64,000 nt of DNA from Pseudomonas sp. HN11 (GCF_021390155.1 NZ_CP089985.1:2243001-2307000), one strand, 5' to 3'; positions 45,144-55,296 are shown, numbered from the stretch's first letter. Notes: generated by a model not told the origin, from the sequence alone. Translations and numbers: made by a program.

Positions 45144-45307
45144 TCGGCTGTCTTCCTCGTCACCACGCCGCCTGCCCGGGCAGGCCGGCACTTTTTACAA
45201 GACCTCATGTATAGATGAGGTCAGGCCGCCGATGGAACCGAAAATCGATGTGCACCCCCCCTTGGGGTAGATGGAGGAGGGGGCGTGTTGTTGGGCAAGT
45301 GAGGTTG

Positions 45308-46444
45308 TCAGCGTCTGCCTGTGCGCGTACTCACATCCACCCACACTGCCAGCACCAGGATGCTGCCCTTCACGATCATCTGCCAGTAGCTGTCCACATC
45401 CAGCATCGACATCCCATTGTCCAGGCTGGTGATCACCAATGCCCCGAGCAACGCGCCATACACCGTGCCCGAACCACCGCGCATTGATGTGCCGCCGATA
45501 AAACACGCGGCGATGGCATCCAACTCGCCCATGTTCCCCGCTGACGGCGAGCCGGCCGCCAGGCGAGCCGTGTTGACCAAACCGGCGAGGGCGCACATCA
45601 CGCCCATGATGCCGAAGATCCACAGTTTCACCGCCTGCACATTGATGCCCGACAGGCGTGTGGCTTCCATGTTGCTGCCGACCGCGTACACACGACGCCC
45701 AAATACGGTCTGGCTGGTGACGTAGCTGAATACGCCCAATAAAACCAGCAGCAGCAAGACGGGGACGGGAATTCCGTCGTAGCTGTTGAGGGTCGTGACA
45801 AACCCGGCCAGTACGGCTCCGATCACCGCCACGCGCACCAGGTCTCGTGCGAACGAGTGCGCCGCCAGACCATGCAACGCCCGGTTGCGCCGCTGCTTCC
45901 AGGTCAGAAAAACCGTCAGCGCAAACAACAGCACGCCCAGCCCGATACCCACCGAATGCGGCAGATACCCCTGGCCCACATACACCAGCGACGGCGAAAC
46001 CGGTGCAATGGTGGTGCCGCCGGTAATCCCCAGCAGGATCCCGCGAAACGCCAGCATCCCACCCAAGCCGACAATGAACGACGGGATGCGCAGATAGGCC
46101 GTCATGTAGCCGTTGGCCAAGCCAATCATCAACCCGCACAACGCTACCAAGCTCAGGTTGGCCAGCAGCGGAATGTGATAAACCACATCCAGGATCGCCG
46201 CCAGCCCACCCAGCAACCCCAGCAACGACCCCACCGACAAATCGATCTCGCCGCTGATGATCACCAATACCATGCCGCACGCCAATATTCCGGTGATCGA
46301 CATCTGCCGCAGGAGGTTGGACAGGTTGCGCGGCGTGAGGAACCCACCCTCGGTCTGCCAGCTGAAAAACACCCAGATCACCGCCACGGCGATGACCAGG
46401 GCGAGCATTTTGTAGCGGGTGAAAAGGTGTTTGACCTGATTCAT
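45308..46444 (-). CDS. xylH: D-xylose ABC transporter permease
   Basis: The 378-residue inner-membrane permease of the xylose importer (branched-chain permease family), with about 10 hydrophobic segments and the EAA-like loop GSNMEATRLSGINVQAVKLW. It is the last of three adjoining genes, xylF-xylG-xylH; its ATG immediately follows the xylG stop. It works with the xylG ATPase and the periplasmic xylF binding protein. Confidence 0.93.
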   Translation of the reverse strand: MNQVKHLFTRYKMLALVIAVAVIWVFFSWQTEGGFLTPRNLSNLLRQMSITGILACGMVLVIISGEIDLSVGSLLGLLGGLAAILDVVYHIPLLANLSLVALCGLMIGLANGYMTAYLRIPSFIVGLGGMLAFRGILLGITGGTTIAPVSPSLVYVGQGYLPHSVGIGLGVLLFALTVFLTWKQRRNRALHGLAAHSFARDLVRVAVIGAVLAGFVTTLNSYDGIPVPVLLLLVLLGVFSYVTSQTVFGRRVYAVGSNMEATRLSGINVQAVKLWIFGIMGVMCALAGLVNTARLAAGSPSAGNMGELDAIAACFIGGTSMRGGSGTVYGALLGALVITSLDNGMSMLDVDSYWQMIVKGSILVLAVWVDVSTRTGRR

Positions 46445-47992
46445 CTACGCGGTCTTCCGATCATTATTGTTGTGTTGGCTGAGCGCGGCGGCGAGTACCT
46501 GTTCCTGGGTGAGCCCCTCGTTGATGAAGTCGCCGCGCAACTGACCGTCGCCGATCACCAGCACGCGGTCGGACACCCCGAGCACTTCTGCCAATTCCGA
46601 CGAGACCATGATGATCGACACCCCCTCGGCAGCCAGCGCGCCCATCAGCTTGTAGATCTCATACTTGGCGCCCACGTCCACACCCCGTGTGGGCTCATCG
46701 AGGATCAGCACCTTGGGCTTGGCCATCAGCATTTTTGCCAGCACGGCCTTTTGCTGGTTGCCGCCGGACAGGCTGGTGATCGGCAGGAACGGGCTGGCGG
46801 TCTTGAGGTGCATGCGCGCGATTTGCTGGTCGATGCTGCCCAGTTCGGCTTCGGCGTCGATGCGGGTCATGTGCGCATAAGTGTCGAGCACCGCCAGGGT
46901 GATGTTCTGGCCCACGCCCAAGTCGGGGATGATGCCTTGGCGCTTGCGGTCTTCGGGCACCATGCAGAGCCCGGCGCGGATGGATTTGAGTGGCGTGCGC
47001 GTATCGATCACCTCGCCGTCCAGCCACACCTCGCAGCTGTAGCGGCCGGGGTAGGCGCCGAACAATGCTGACACCAGTTCGGTACGCCCGGCGCCGACCA
47101 GCCCAGCGATGCCGAGGATTTCCCCGCGCTTGAGCACAAAGGACACATCGTCCACGCGCTTGCGCTTGGGGTTGTCGACGTCATGACAGGTGACGTTGCG
47201 TGCCTCGAAAATCACCTCGCCGACGGCATGCGGCTCGGTGGGGTAGAGGTTGCTCATCTCGCGGCCGACCATCTGAGTGATGATCTTCGCGATGTCCATG
47301 TCAGCCATGGCGGTGGTCGCGATGTGCTTGCCGTCGCGGATCACCGCAATGGTGTCGCACACCGCCGCCACTTCATCGAGCTTGTGGGAGATGTACACGC
47401 AGGCCACGCCCTTGGCCTTGAGGCCGCGGATGATGTCCAGCAGTACCTCGATTTCCGAGCGGGTCAGGGCCGAGGAGGGCTCGTCGAGAATCAGCAGTCG
47501 CGCTCTCTTGTTCAGCGCCTTGGCGATTTCCACCAGTTGCTGGTAGCCGCCGCCGTATTGCGACACCGGCAGCGCCACGTTCATGTCCGGGACCTTGAGC
47601 TCGCGCATCAACGCTTCGGCGCGGTGGAGCATGGCCGGGTAGTTCATGCGCCCACCCGGCAAGGTCAGTTCGTGGCCCATGAAGATGTTTTCGGCCACCG
47701 ACAGGTCGGGCACCAGGGTCAGTTCCTGGTGGATGATCACGATACCGGCGGCTTCGGTTTCGCTGATGGAGTGGGCCTTGAGTGGCTGCCCCTCCCAGAG
47801 TATTTCGCCCTCCCAGGTGCCGTGGGGATACACCGCCGACAGCACCTTCATCAAGGTGGATTTGCCGGCACCGTTCTCGCCGCACAGGCCGACGCATTCC
47901 CCCGGCCGCACCTGGATATCGATGCCGTTCAGCGCGTTGACACCGCCAAAGCTTTTGACGATGCCGTTCATTTGCAGCAGGTAGTCGGCCAT
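46445..47992 (-). CDS. xylG: D-xylose ABC transporter ATP-binding protein
   Basis: A 515-residue protein with two ABC domains, as in RbsA-type sugar importers. The first has Walker [10 protein letters not shown] and Walker [10 protein letters not shown]; the second has degenerate Walker A (GLVGAGRTE), the signature [13 protein letters not shown] and [15 protein letters not shown] 47992 starts the usual N-terminus ([18 protein letters not shown]); a GTG at 48001 overlapping the xylF stop is the alternative and would give translational coupling. Confidence 0.94.
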   Translation of the reverse strand: MADYLLQMNGIVKSFGGVNALNGIDIQVRPGECVGLCGENGAGKSTLMKVLSAVYPHGTWEGEILWEGQPLKAHSISETEAAGIVIIHQELTLVPDLSVAENIFMGHELTLPGGRMNYPAMLHRAEALMRELKVPDMNVALPVSQYGGGYQQLVEIAKALNKRARLLILDEPSSALTRSEIEVLLDIIRGLKAKGVACVYISHKLDEVAAVCDTIAVIRDGKHIATTAMADMDIAKIITQMVGREMSNLYPTEPHAVGEVIFEARNVTCHDVDNPKRKRVDDVSFVLKRGEILGIAGLVGAGRTELVSALFGAYPGRYSCEVWLDGEVIDTRTPLKSIRAGLCMVPEDRKRQGIIPDLGVGQNITLAVLDTYAHMTRIDAEAELGSIDQQIARMHLKTASPFLPITSLSGGNQQKAVLAKMLMAKPKVLILDEPTRGVDVGAKYEIYKLMGALAAEGVSIIMVSSELAEVLGVSDRVLVIGDGQLRGDFINEGLTQEQVLAAALSQHNNNDRKTA

Positions 47993-47997
47993 GACGG

Positions 47998-48999
47998 TCA
48001 CTGCCCGGTAATCTGCTCTTTGGTATAGAACCCGTCTTTCTCCAACAGGTCGATATTCGCCTTGGTCAACGGCGTCGGAGTCAGCAGGATGGTGTCGACC
48101 TTTTTGCTGCCGTTGTCATATTGCGAGCTGTAGGTGGGTTTCTCATTGCGCGCCAGTTGCACCGAGAGCTTGGCTGCTTCCGTTGCGATCAGCTTGAGCG
48201 GCTTGTACACGGTCATGGTCTGGGTGCCGTCGACCACGCGCTTGATCGCGGCCAGGTCGGCGTCTTGTCCGGAGATCGGCACCTTGCCCGCCAGTTTCTG
48301 CGCGGCCAGGGCCTGGATCGCACCGCCGGCAGTGGCGTCGTTGGAGGCGACGATGGCGTCGATCTTGTTGTTGTTCCGCGTCAGGGCGTTTTCGACGATG
48401 CTCAGGGCCTCGGTGGGGTTCCATTCCTTCACCCACTGTTGGCCGACCACCTTGATGTCGCCCTTGTCGATGGCCGGTTGCAGCACCTTCATCTGGCCTT
48501 CGCGCAACACCTTGGCGTTGTTGTCGGTGGGCGCGCCGCCTAGCAGAAAGTAGTTGCCCTTGGGCGCCGCTTGCAACACGCCGCTGGCCTGCATTTCGCC
48601 GACTTTTTCGTTATCGAAGGAGATGTAGGCGTCGATGTCCGCGTTGAGAATCAGGCGGTCATAGGACACCACCTTGATTCCGGCGTTCTTGGCTTCGGCG
48701 ACGGCATTGGTAAGCACGGTGGCGTTGAACGGCACGATGACGATCACGTCGACGCCACGGGAGATCAGGTTTTCGATCTGGGAAATCTGCTTTTGCTCGT
48801 TGGCATCGGCCGATTGCACGAAGACCTTGGCGTCGAGCTTCTCTGCGGCGGCGACGAAGTAGTCACGGTCGCGGGACCAGCGTTCCAGACGCAGGTCGTC
48901 GATGGAGAAGCCGATTTTCGGGTGGGCGGAATCGGCCATCGCCGGCAGGGCGAGCAGGGCCAGGGCAGTGGCGAGCAGGGTACGTTTGAATGACTTCAT
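47998..48999 (-). CDS. xylF: D-xylose-binding periplasmic protein
   Basis: A 333-residue periplasmic sugar-binding protein with a Sec signal (cleavage probably after AMA, residue 22) and the XylF N-terminus [20 protein letters not shown]. The segments [16 protein letters not shown] and [11 protein letters not shown] are typical of XylF. It begins the transport genes after a REP-like hairpin behind xylA and is followed directly by xylG. This is the only substrate-binding protein in the window. Confidence 0.95.
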   Translation of the reverse strand: MKSFKRTLLATALALLALPAMADSAHPKIGFSIDDLRLERWSRDRDYFVAAAEKLDAKVFVQSADANEQKQISQIENLISRGVDVIVIVPFNATVLTNAVAEAKNAGIKVVSYDRLILNADIDAYISFDNEKVGEMQASGVLQAAPKGNYFLLGGAPTDNNAKVLREGQMKVLQPAIDKGDIKVVGQQWVKEWNPTEALSIVENALTRNNNKIDAIVASNDATAGGAIQALAAQKLAGKVPISGQDADLAAIKRVVDGTQTMTVYKPLKLIATEAAKLSVQLARNEKPTYSSQYDNGSKKVDTILLTPTPLTKANIDLLEKDGFYTKEQITGQ

Positions 49000-49048
49000 G
49001 GTGGTGCGTCCTTTTATTGTTGTTGGAAGACTCTAGACAAACACTGTA

Positions 49049-49099
49049 CCTGTGGCGAGGGAGCTTGTTGTGGTGAGCGGGGCAAGCCCGCTCACCACA
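49049..49099. repeat. REP-like hairpin between xylA and xylF
   Basis: TGTGGTGAGCGGG (49069-49081) pairs perfectly with CCCGCTCACCACA (49087-49099) around a GCAAG loop; CTGTGGCGAGGGAGCTTGTT just before it resembles a second REP unit. In the 120-bp gap between xylA and xylF it may stabilise the upstream mRNA or lower downstream expression. Confidence 0.75.
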
Positions 49100-49119
49100 G
49101 ATAGCCGCCAGCCACAGTG

Positions 49120-50436
49120 TCACCGGTAGATAAAGCGATTCACCACACCCTCAAGCATCTCCTGGCGACCACTCACCGCCTGTGGGTTCAGCTCATGGGC
49201 GAACGCATGCTCCGCCAGCGACTCCAGGCTGAATTCACCCGCCAGCACGGCCTGGCCCAACGGTTGCTGCCAACCGGCGTAGCGCTGGTCCTTGAACTGC
49301 TGCAACCGATCGTTCTGTACCATCGCCGCTGCGCGTTCCAGGGCCAGGGCCAATACATCCATGGCAGCTACATGCCCATGGAACAGGTCCACATCGTCCA
49401 GGCTCTGGCGGCGCACCTTGGAGTCGAAGTTATAGCCGCCATTTTTAAAACCGCCAGCTTTGAGGATTTCATAAGTGGCGAGCGTCATTTCCTCGACGCT
49501 GTTGGGAAACTGGTCGGTGTCCCAGCCGTTCTGCGGGTCGCCTCGGTTGGCGTCGATGCTGCCGAAGATTCCCAGGGACACGGCGGTGGCAATCTCATGA
49601 TGAAAACTGTGCCCGGCCAGGGTCGCGTGGTTGGCCTCGATGTTCACCTTGATCTCATGTTCCAGCCCGTACTCATGCAGGAAGCCGAACACCGTGGCGC
49701 TGTCGTAATCGTATTGGTGCTTGGTTGGCTCCTGGGGCTTGGGTTCGATCAGCAGGTCGCCCTTGAAGCCGATCTTGTGCTTGTGCTCCACCACCATGCG
49801 CATAAAGCGCCCGAGTTGTTCGCGCTCGCGCTTGAGGTCGGTGTTGAGCAGGGTTTCATACCCCTCGCGGCCGCCCCACAGTACATAGTTGGAACCCTTG
49901 AGGCGCAGGGTGGCGTTCATCGCGCTGAACACCTGGGCGGCGGCGTAGGCAAACACCTCCGGGTCCGGGTTGCTCGCGGCGCCAGCGGCAAAGCGTGGGT
50001 TGCTGAAGCAGTTGGCGGTGCCCCATAGCAGCTTGATGCCGGTCTGTTCCTGATGGCGCTCCAGGTGATCGACCATCTGCGCGAAGTGGTGGCGGTACTC
50101 CTTGAGCGAACTGCCTTCAGGGGCGACATCCGTGTCGTGAAAGCTGTAGTAGTCGATGCCTAGCTTGGAGAAAAATTCGAAGGCGGCGTCCGCCTTGCCG
50201 ATGGCCAATTCCATCGGGTCGCCACTGCGCTGCCATGGCCGCTTGAAGGTGCCGACGCCAAACATGTCAGCCCCCGGCCAGACGAAGGTGTGCCAATAAC
50301 AGGCCGCCATGCGCAGGTGTTCGCGCATGGGTTTGCCAAGGATGAGCTTGTTGGCGTCGTAATGGCGAAAGGCGAGGGGGGCATCGCTATCGGGGCCTTC
50401 GAAGCGAACCTTCTCGATACCGGGGAAGTACGGCAT
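49120..50436 (-). CDS. xylA: Xylose isomerase
   Basis: The 438-residue TIM-barrel enzyme that converts D-xylose to D-xylulose. Active-site and metal motifs are intact: [21 protein letters not shown] and [17 protein letters not shown], plus GSIDANRGD. Length fits the class II xylose isomerases. It is transcribed with xylFGH from a promoter region facing xylR. Start ATG 50436 agrees with the family N-terminus. Confidence 0.96.
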   Translation of the reverse strand: MPYFPGIEKVRFEGPDSDAPLAFRHYDANKLILGKPMREHLRMAACYWHTFVWPGADMFGVGTFKRPWQRSGDPMELAIGKADAAFEFFSKLGIDYYSFHDTDVAPEGSSLKEYRHHFAQMVDHLERHQEQTGIKLLWGTANCFSNPRFAAGAASNPDPEVFAYAAAQVFSAMNATLRLKGSNYVLWGGREGYETLLNTDLKREREQLGRFMRMVVEHKHKIGFKGDLLIEPKPQEPTKHQYDYDSATVFGFLHEYGLEHEIKVNIEANHATLAGHSFHHEIATAVSLGIFGSIDANRGDPQNGWDTDQFPNSVEEMTLATYEILKAGGFKNGGYNFDSKVRRQSLDDVDLFHGHVAAMDVLALALERAAAMVQNDRLQQFKDQRYAGWQQPLGQAVLAGEFSLESLAEHAFAHELNPQAVSGRQEMLEGVVNRFIYR

Positions 50437-50501
50437 GGCGTTTTCCTTATTGTTCTTGGCGGTGGCTCGATACTAGCAACGGCGTCGAGCTTCCCGATTA
50501 T

Positions 50502-50530
50502 GAAAATCACCAAAGGATGGTGCGATTTTG
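50502..50530. promoter_or_regulatory. Imperfect palindrome in the xylA/xylR divergent promoter
   Basis: AAAATCACC (50503-50511) faces GGTGCGATTTT (50519-50529) across a 7-base spacer, between the divergent starts of xylA and xylR. It lies where XylR would bind and has the AC-rich half-sites often used by AraC-type activators. Assignment is by position only. Confidence 0.45.
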
Positions 50531-50575
50531 CGTGACAGGGGCTAGTCTGTTTCGACCGGCCTCAGGATAAAAACA

Positions 50576-51748
50576 ATGAAGACCCTACCGCCCGTGCACC
50601 GCATTGCCTTGCTGTTCAACGGCAGCAAAATCTACGACCGCGGCATCATCGCCGGCATCGGCAACTACCTGAGCAGCACCCGCGCGTCCTGGGACTTGTT
50701 CCTCGAAGAGGACTTTCTGTGCCGCCTCAAAGGCATTGAGCGTTGGCAGGGCGACGGCATCATTGCCGACTTCGACGACCCGCTGATCGGCGAGGCGCTG
50801 GTCGGCAGCAAAGTGCCGGTGGTGGCAGTGGGTGGCTCCTACGAGGATGCACGCGCCTACCCGAAGGGTATGCCTTATGTGGCGACGGACAATTACGCCT
50901 TGATCAAGTTGGCCTACGAACATCTGATCGAGGCAGGCCTGACGCGCTTTGCCTGTTTCAGCCTGCCCGAAGCCCAGGCCAATCGCTGGGCCCAGGAGCG
51001 CGAAAAGGCTTTCAAGCGCTTGCAGCAACGGGATGGCTTGTCCGTGCAGATCTATCGCGGCCTTGGCACCAGCGCGCCGCTCTGGGACAGCGCTGTCGAG
51101 CAACAAATCGCCTGGCTGAAAAGCCTGCCCAAACCCATCGGCATCATCGCCGTCACCGACGCCCGCGCCCGGCAGCTGCTGCAAGCGTGTCTCACTGCTG
51201 GAATTGCTGTGCCGGAAGAAGTGGCGCTGATCGGCATCGACAACGACCCACTGACCCGTACCCTCACGCGTGTGCCGCTGAGTTCGGTGATCCAGGGCAC
51301 CGAAACCATGGGCCGCACCGCCGCCGCGTTGCTGCATCAGATGTTGCACGGCAAGCCTTGCACCGGCACGCAGGTACTGATCCCGCCGGATGCGATTAAC
51401 GTGCAGGCCTCAAGCCTGCATCAACCTTTGGGTAACCCTTACGTGATGCAAGCGCTGCTGTTTATCCGTCAGTACGCCTGCCAGGGGATCAAGACCGCCC
51501 AGGTGGCGGCCTATGTCGGCGTGTCGCGCTCCTCGCTGGAGGCGCACTTTCGCAAGGCGCGCGGTTGCAGCGTGCATGACGAGATCCTGCGTTTCAAACT
51601 CGCCAGCGCCGCCAAGGGCCTGGAGGACGATCACCTGGCGATTGCCGATATCGCCCAGCAGTGTGGCTTCAAGTCCGCGCAGTACCTGCACACGGTGTTC
51701 CGCCGCGAGTTCGGCTGCACGCCACGGGAATACCAGCAGAGCCATTAG
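50576..51748 (+). CDS. xylR: Xylose operon regulator XylR (AraC family)
   Basis: A 390-residue activator with a LacI-like sugar-binding N-terminal domain (HRIALLFNGSKIYDRGIIAG) and a C-terminal AraC pair of helix-turn-helices (KTAQVAAYVGVSRSSLEAHF; LAIADIAQQCGFKSAQYLHT). This domain order is that of E. coli XylR. It should sense D-xylose and switch on xylAFGH, from which it diverges. ATG 50576 is preceded by AGGA. Confidence 0.93.
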   Translation: MKTLPPVHRIALLFNGSKIYDRGIIAGIGNYLSSTRASWDLFLEEDFLCRLKGIERWQGDGIIADFDDPLIGEALVGSKVPVVAVGGSYEDARAYPKGMPYVATDNYALIKLAYEHLIEAGLTRFACFSLPEAQANRWAQEREKAFKRLQQRDGLSVQIYRGLGTSAPLWDSAVEQQIAWLKSLPKPIGIIAVTDARARQLLQACLTAGIAVPEEVALIGIDNDPLTRTLTRVPLSSVIQGTETMGRTAAALLHQMLHGKPCTGTQVLIPPDAINVQASSLHQPLGNPYVMQALLFIRQYACQGIKTAQVAAYVGVSRSSLEAHFRKARGCSVHDEILRFKLASAAKGLEDDHLAIADIAQQCGFKSAQYLHTVFRREFGCTPREYQQSH

Positions 51749-51836
51749 AAACTTTACAGGCTTGGCCCATTCGCCGCTGGACTTGCACCGCACAGACTAG
51801 GGAGAATGGTTTTTTGTGGCGTAAATGGAAGCTCCC

Positions 51837-52814
51837 ATGACCGACAGTGCCCAGCGTGCCGCCAGCGACATCGACCTGATGACCGAAGTGGCCATGCTTT
51901 ATTACCTCGACAACATCACCCAGGAAGCCATCGCCAAGCGCTTCGACCTGTCGCGGGTCAAGGTCAGCCGGCTGCTCAAGCGCGCCCGGGATGAAGGGGT
52001 GGTCGAGGTGCGGGTGTTGCAGCATCCAGCCCTGAACACTGAACTGGAGCAGGCGCTGGTCGAGCGTTTCCAGTTGGACCGCGCCTTGATTGCGGTCGAC
52101 CACGGCGACCCCGACACCCAGCGCTCGGCCGTGGCCAGCCTGGTCGCCAACTACCTGAACAAGACCCTCAGCGACGGCATGATCATCGCTGTCGGCATGG
52201 GCCGCAACGTGGGCGCCGTCGCCGAGAATGTGTTCCTGCCGGTGACGCGCAACTGCACCTTTGTGTGTGCGATTGGCGGTTCGCTCAAGGCCGGTGAGTA
52301 CATGAACCCCGACCATATCTGCCGGCGCCTGGCCCTGCGTTTCGGCGCCGAGAGCGAAACCCTGTATGCCCCGGCCCTGGTGGCCAACCCGGAACTGCGC
52401 AGCGTGTTGATCAACAACGACACCGTGCGCTCCACCCTCGACCGCGCACGCCGCGCCGATATCGCGCTGATCGGCATCGGCGACATGAGCGAGAACAGCA
52501 ACATGGTGCGCATGGGTTGGTTCTCGCCCCAGGAAATCGCCCAGGCCCGTGTGTCCGGTACGGTGGGCGACATGATGGGCTACGACTTCATTGACATCCA
52601 CGGCCAGCCGGCGGTCAACGCCATGCAGGGCAGGGTGATCGGCTTGACGGTGCAGGAATTGGTGCGCATTCCCGACGTGGTAGCGATTGCCAGCGAGAAC
52701 ACCAAGGCGGCGGCGACCCTCGGCGCGTTGCGCTCCGGGGTGATCAACACCCTGGCGACGACCGTGTCGAACGCCTACACGATCCTCGCCCTGGATGATG
52801 CGACGCGCCGTTAA
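51837..52814 (+). CDS. SorC/DeoR-type sugar-binding transcriptional regulator
   Basis: A 325-residue SorC-family regulator. An N-terminal helix-turn-helix (EVAMLYYLDNITQEAIAKRF; LSRVKVSRLLKRA) is followed by the sugar-phosphate-binding domain (LSDGMIIAVGMGRN; IGIGDM). I prefer ATG 51837, because GGAAG precedes it; ATG 51825 is in frame but has no site. It lies tail-to-tail with dhaL, at the end of the polyol operon, and is the likely regulator of that operon and rpiB, responding to a phosphorylated sugar. Confidence 0.88.
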   Translation: MTDSAQRAASDIDLMTEVAMLYYLDNITQEAIAKRFDLSRVKVSRLLKRARDEGVVEVRVLQHPALNTELEQALVERFQLDRALIAVDHGDPDTQRSAVASLVANYLNKTLSDGMIIAVGMGRNVGAVAENVFLPVTRNCTFVCAIGGSLKAGEYMNPDHICRRLALRFGAESETLYAPALVANPELRSVLINNDTVRSTLDRARRADIALIGIGDMSENSNMVRMGWFSPQEIAQARVSGTVGDMMGYDFIDIHGQPAVNAMQGRVIGLTVQELVRIPDVVAIASENTKAAATLGALRSGVINTLATTVSNAYTILALDDATRR

Positions 52815-52837
52815 GTAACATTCTTGTAGTGAGCGGG

Positions 52838-53485
52838 CTAGGCGATCAGCCGAGCCTCGACCGATTCGGCGAGGTCGGTGAGGATCAGGCAACACGACAC
52901 CGCGCCGGCATCCAGCACGCCGAGGGAACGCTCCCCGAGGCGGCTGGCGCGGCCGATTTTCGCCACCAGGTCACGGGTGGAATCGCGGCCCTGGGACGCC
53001 GCGCTTTTCATCTGGCGCAAGGCCTCGCTGAATGACGCGCCGCTGGCCTGGGCCTGTTCAAATGCCTCGACGGCGGGGATCAGCGTATCCATCAGGCATT
53101 TGTCTCCCACGCCTGCATCGCTGATGTCCTGCAGGGACGTCAGGCCGCCGCGCAGCAGCTTGGCGAAGGTCGCTGCGTCGATGCTGTCACGGCCGCGCAC
53201 TTCATCTGCCATGCCGATGAACAGGCTGCCGTAAAGCGGGCCCATTGAGCCGCCGATGCCTTCCATCAGTGCCAGGGTCAGTTCGTCGAGTGCCTCGGCC
53301 AGGGACAGCTCGCGACCTTCCAGGGTCTTGCCGCAGCGTGAAAACCCCTTGGCCATGTTGATACCGTGGTCGCCGTCGCCGATGGCGCCGTCCACTTCGC
53401 TGAGGTATTCGCGGTTGGCGACAATGATCGACACCAGGCTGGCGACGATGGCGCAACCGGTGTTGCTGGGGAAATGCTCGCTCAT
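52838..53485 (-). CDS. dhaL: Dihydroxyacetone kinase-type ADP-binding subunit DhaL
   Basis: The 215-residue nucleotide-binding subunit of a Dha-type kinase. The metal/ADP motif DGDHGINMAKGF near residue 38 and GIGGSMGPLYGSLF near 75 are intact. It pairs with DhaK just upstream (3 bp gap). In PTS-linked systems DhaL holds ADP and needs DhaM; no dhaM is seen here, so it may use ATP directly, as two-domain kinases do. The substrate could be erythrulose or another ketose rather than dihydroxyacetone. Confidence 0.9.
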   Translation of the reverse strand: MSEHFPSNTGCAIVASLVSIIVANREYLSEVDGAIGDGDHGINMAKGFSRCGKTLEGRELSLAEALDELTLALMEGIGGSMGPLYGSLFIGMADEVRGRDSIDAATFAKLLRGGLTSLQDISDAGVGDKCLMDTLIPAVEAFEQAQASGASFSEALRQMKSAASQGRDSTRDLVAKIGRASRLGERSLGVLDAGAVSCCLILTDLAESVEARLIA

Positions 53486-53488
53486 GCT

Positions 53489-54487
53489 CTACTCCGACTG
53501 GGTCATGCCGATGGAGCGGCAGGGTTGGTCTATCAGGCTGCTCAGTTCGGCGTCGAGCCCGAGCAGGGTCAGGGTCACGCCCATCATTTCCAGCGACGTG
53601 AAGTAGTTGCCCACATAACAGCGGTGAATGCGCAGGCCCTTGGCGCGCAGTTGGCGCTCGACCTCGGCGTAGAAGATATACAGTTCCATCACTGGCGTGG
53701 CACCCAGTCCCGACACCAGCACCACCACACTCTGGTCCCGGGTGAAGTCGCGGTCGGCCAGGATCGGCGCAAGCATGCGTTCGGCCATCGCCGCGGCGGA
53801 TTCCACCGGCACCACTTCGATACCGGGTTCGCCATGGTGGCCGATGCCCAGTTCCATCAGGCCGTCGGCGATCTGGAAGTTGGGTTTGCCCACGGCCGGG
53901 ATGGTGCAGGGCGTCAGGCCCACGCCGATGGAGCGACAATGATCCACGGCTTTCTGCGCTACACGGATCACGCCGTCGAGATCGTAGCCCTGGGCGGCGG
54001 CGGCACCGCCGATTTTCCACATAAAAATCTCACCGGCCACGCCGCGTCGCTTGGCGATGTCCGCTGGCGGGGCAGAGGCCACGTCGTCATTGGCGACCAC
54101 GGTGCGAATGGTCATGTCTTTGCTGGCGGCCATTTTCATTGCCAGCTTCACGTTCATGTTGTCGCCGGCATAGTTGCCGTACAGGCACGCCACGCCCGCG
54201 CCCTGGTCAGCGGCGCGGAATGCATCGAAGAAGCTCTTGGCGGTGGGCGAAGAAAATATCTCGCCGATTGCCACCGCATCCACCAGCCCTGGGCCGACAT
54301 AACCCAGAAACGCTGGCTCATGCCCCGAACCGCCGCCGGTAACGATGCCCACCTGGCCAGCCGGTGAGGTCTTACGCCTGATGACCCGTGGGTTGCTCTC
54401 GTACTGCACCAGTTCCGGGTGCGCCAGGAGAATGCCCGCGAGCATGTCCTCGACCACCAGGTCGGGATCGTTGATGACTCGATTCAT
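53489..54487 (-). CDS. dhaK: Dihydroxyacetone kinase-type substrate-binding subunit DhaK
   Basis: The 332-residue subunit that binds a short ketose covalently through a histidine. The glycine-rich GGGSGHEPAFLGYVGPG segment, AIGEIFSSPT and the region with the reactive histidine (GIGHHGEPGIEV) are present. It lies between the dehydrogenase gene and dhaL on one strand. Start ATG 54487 with AAGGAAA upstream. Related proteins phosphorylate erythrulose in tetritol pathways (family knowledge), which suits the neighbouring genes. Confidence 0.92.
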   Translation of the reverse strand: MNRVINDPDLVVEDMLAGILLAHPELVQYESNPRVIRRKTSPAGQVGIVTGGGSGHEPAFLGYVGPGLVDAVAIGEIFSSPTAKSFFDAFRAADQGAGVACLYGNYAGDNMNVKLAMKMAASKDMTIRTVVANDDVASAPPADIAKRRGVAGEIFMWKIGGAAAAQGYDLDGVIRVAQKAVDHCRSIGVGLTPCTIPAVGKPNFQIADGLMELGIGHHGEPGIEVVPVESAAAMAERMLAPILADRDFTRDQSVVVLVSGLGATPVMELYIFYAEVERQLRAKGLRIHRCYVGNYFTSLEMMGVTLTLLGLDAELSSLIDQPCRSIGMTQSE

Positions 54488-54523
54488 AGGGTGTTTCCTT
54501 GTTCTTATCTGTATGGAATCGGA

Positions 54524-55282
54524 TTACTGAATGCTGTAGCCGCCGTCGATGACCACGTTTTCGCCGGTGATCATCTTGGCCGCGTCGCTGACCAGGTAAA
54601 GCACCAGGCCGGCGATCTCTTCCGGCTGGGCGAAACGCCCCACCGGGATCTGCAATTTGGCCTTCTCGCCCAGTTCACCGGCCCAGGCCTTCTTGCCCAG
54701 GGCGGTCTCGACGATGGTCGGCGATATGGCGTTGACGTTGATGCCGTGGGGCGCCCATTCCATGGCCAGCACCTTGGTCATGCCTACCACAGCGGCTTTG
54801 CTGGCGCAGTAGGCCACGTGGCGATCAAGGCCAATCACGGCGGCTTGAGAGGCCAGGTTGACGATGCGCCCGCCGCCTTGCTCGATCATATGCCGGGCAC
54901 AGGCCTGGGCCACGAAAAAGCTGGCCTTGAGGTTGATGTCCAGGGTGGTGTCCCAGGCGTTTTCACTGACGTCCAGGGCCTTGTCCAACAGCGCGACACC
55001 CGCGCTGTTGACCAGGTAATCGATGCGCCCGAGTCCGCTGTGCGCCTCATCAATCGCAGCCTGTACCGACTCAAGCAGGCGCAAATCAGCCACCACACCC
55101 AAATGACCCGTGCCGAGGCTGGCAGCCACTTCGACCACCGCCGGGTCACGATCCAGCAAAGCCACCTTGGCGCCGCGGTCCACCAACAAATTCGCGCAGG
55201 CCAGGCCGATCCCGGCGGCGCCTCCGGTGATCACGGCACAACGGCCGGTGAGGTCGAACGCCTGGTTCCAGAAATTGGACAT
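54524..55282 (-). CDS. SDR dehydrogenase, possible polyol (threitol-type) dehydrogenase
   Basis: A 252-residue classical SDR: CAVITGGAAGIGLACANLL at the cofactor site, NSAGVALLD, SQAAVIG, YCASKAAVVGMTKVL and the C-terminal ENVVIDGGYSIQ. ATG 55282 is used, as GGAG is 8 bases upstream; a GTG at 55291 is the alternative. It is flanked by a sugar permease and dhaK, so it likely oxidises the imported polyol to the ketose that DhaKL phosphorylates. The D-threitol dehydrogenases of tetritol pathways are the nearest idea. Confidence 0.85.
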   Translation of the reverse strand: MSNFWNQAFDLTGRCAVITGGAAGIGLACANLLVDRGAKVALLDRDPAVVEVAASLGTGHLGVVADLRLLESVQAAIDEAHSGLGRIDYLVNSAGVALLDKALDVSENAWDTTLDINLKASFFVAQACARHMIEQGGGRIVNLASQAAVIGLDRHVAYCASKAAVVGMTKVLAMEWAPHGINVNAISPTIVETALGKKAWAGELGEKAKLQIPVGRFAQPEEIAGLVLYLVSDAAKMITGENVVIDGGYSIQ

Positions 55283-55296
55283 TGCACACACTCCAC

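Noticed and set aside
44616..45191. A 191-codon minus frame across the small lipoprotein gene
   Set aside because: No recognisable domain, while the + strand has a lipobox and a ribosome-binding site.
45857..47071. A 404-codon + strand frame opposite xylH/xylG
   Set aside because: Rich in Gln, Arg and His as expected from reverse reading of transporter genes; no independent support.
51669..52895. A 408-codon minus frame opposite the SorC-type regulator
   Set aside because: The + strand protein has a clear helix-turn-helix and sugar-binding domain; the minus frame is its shadow.
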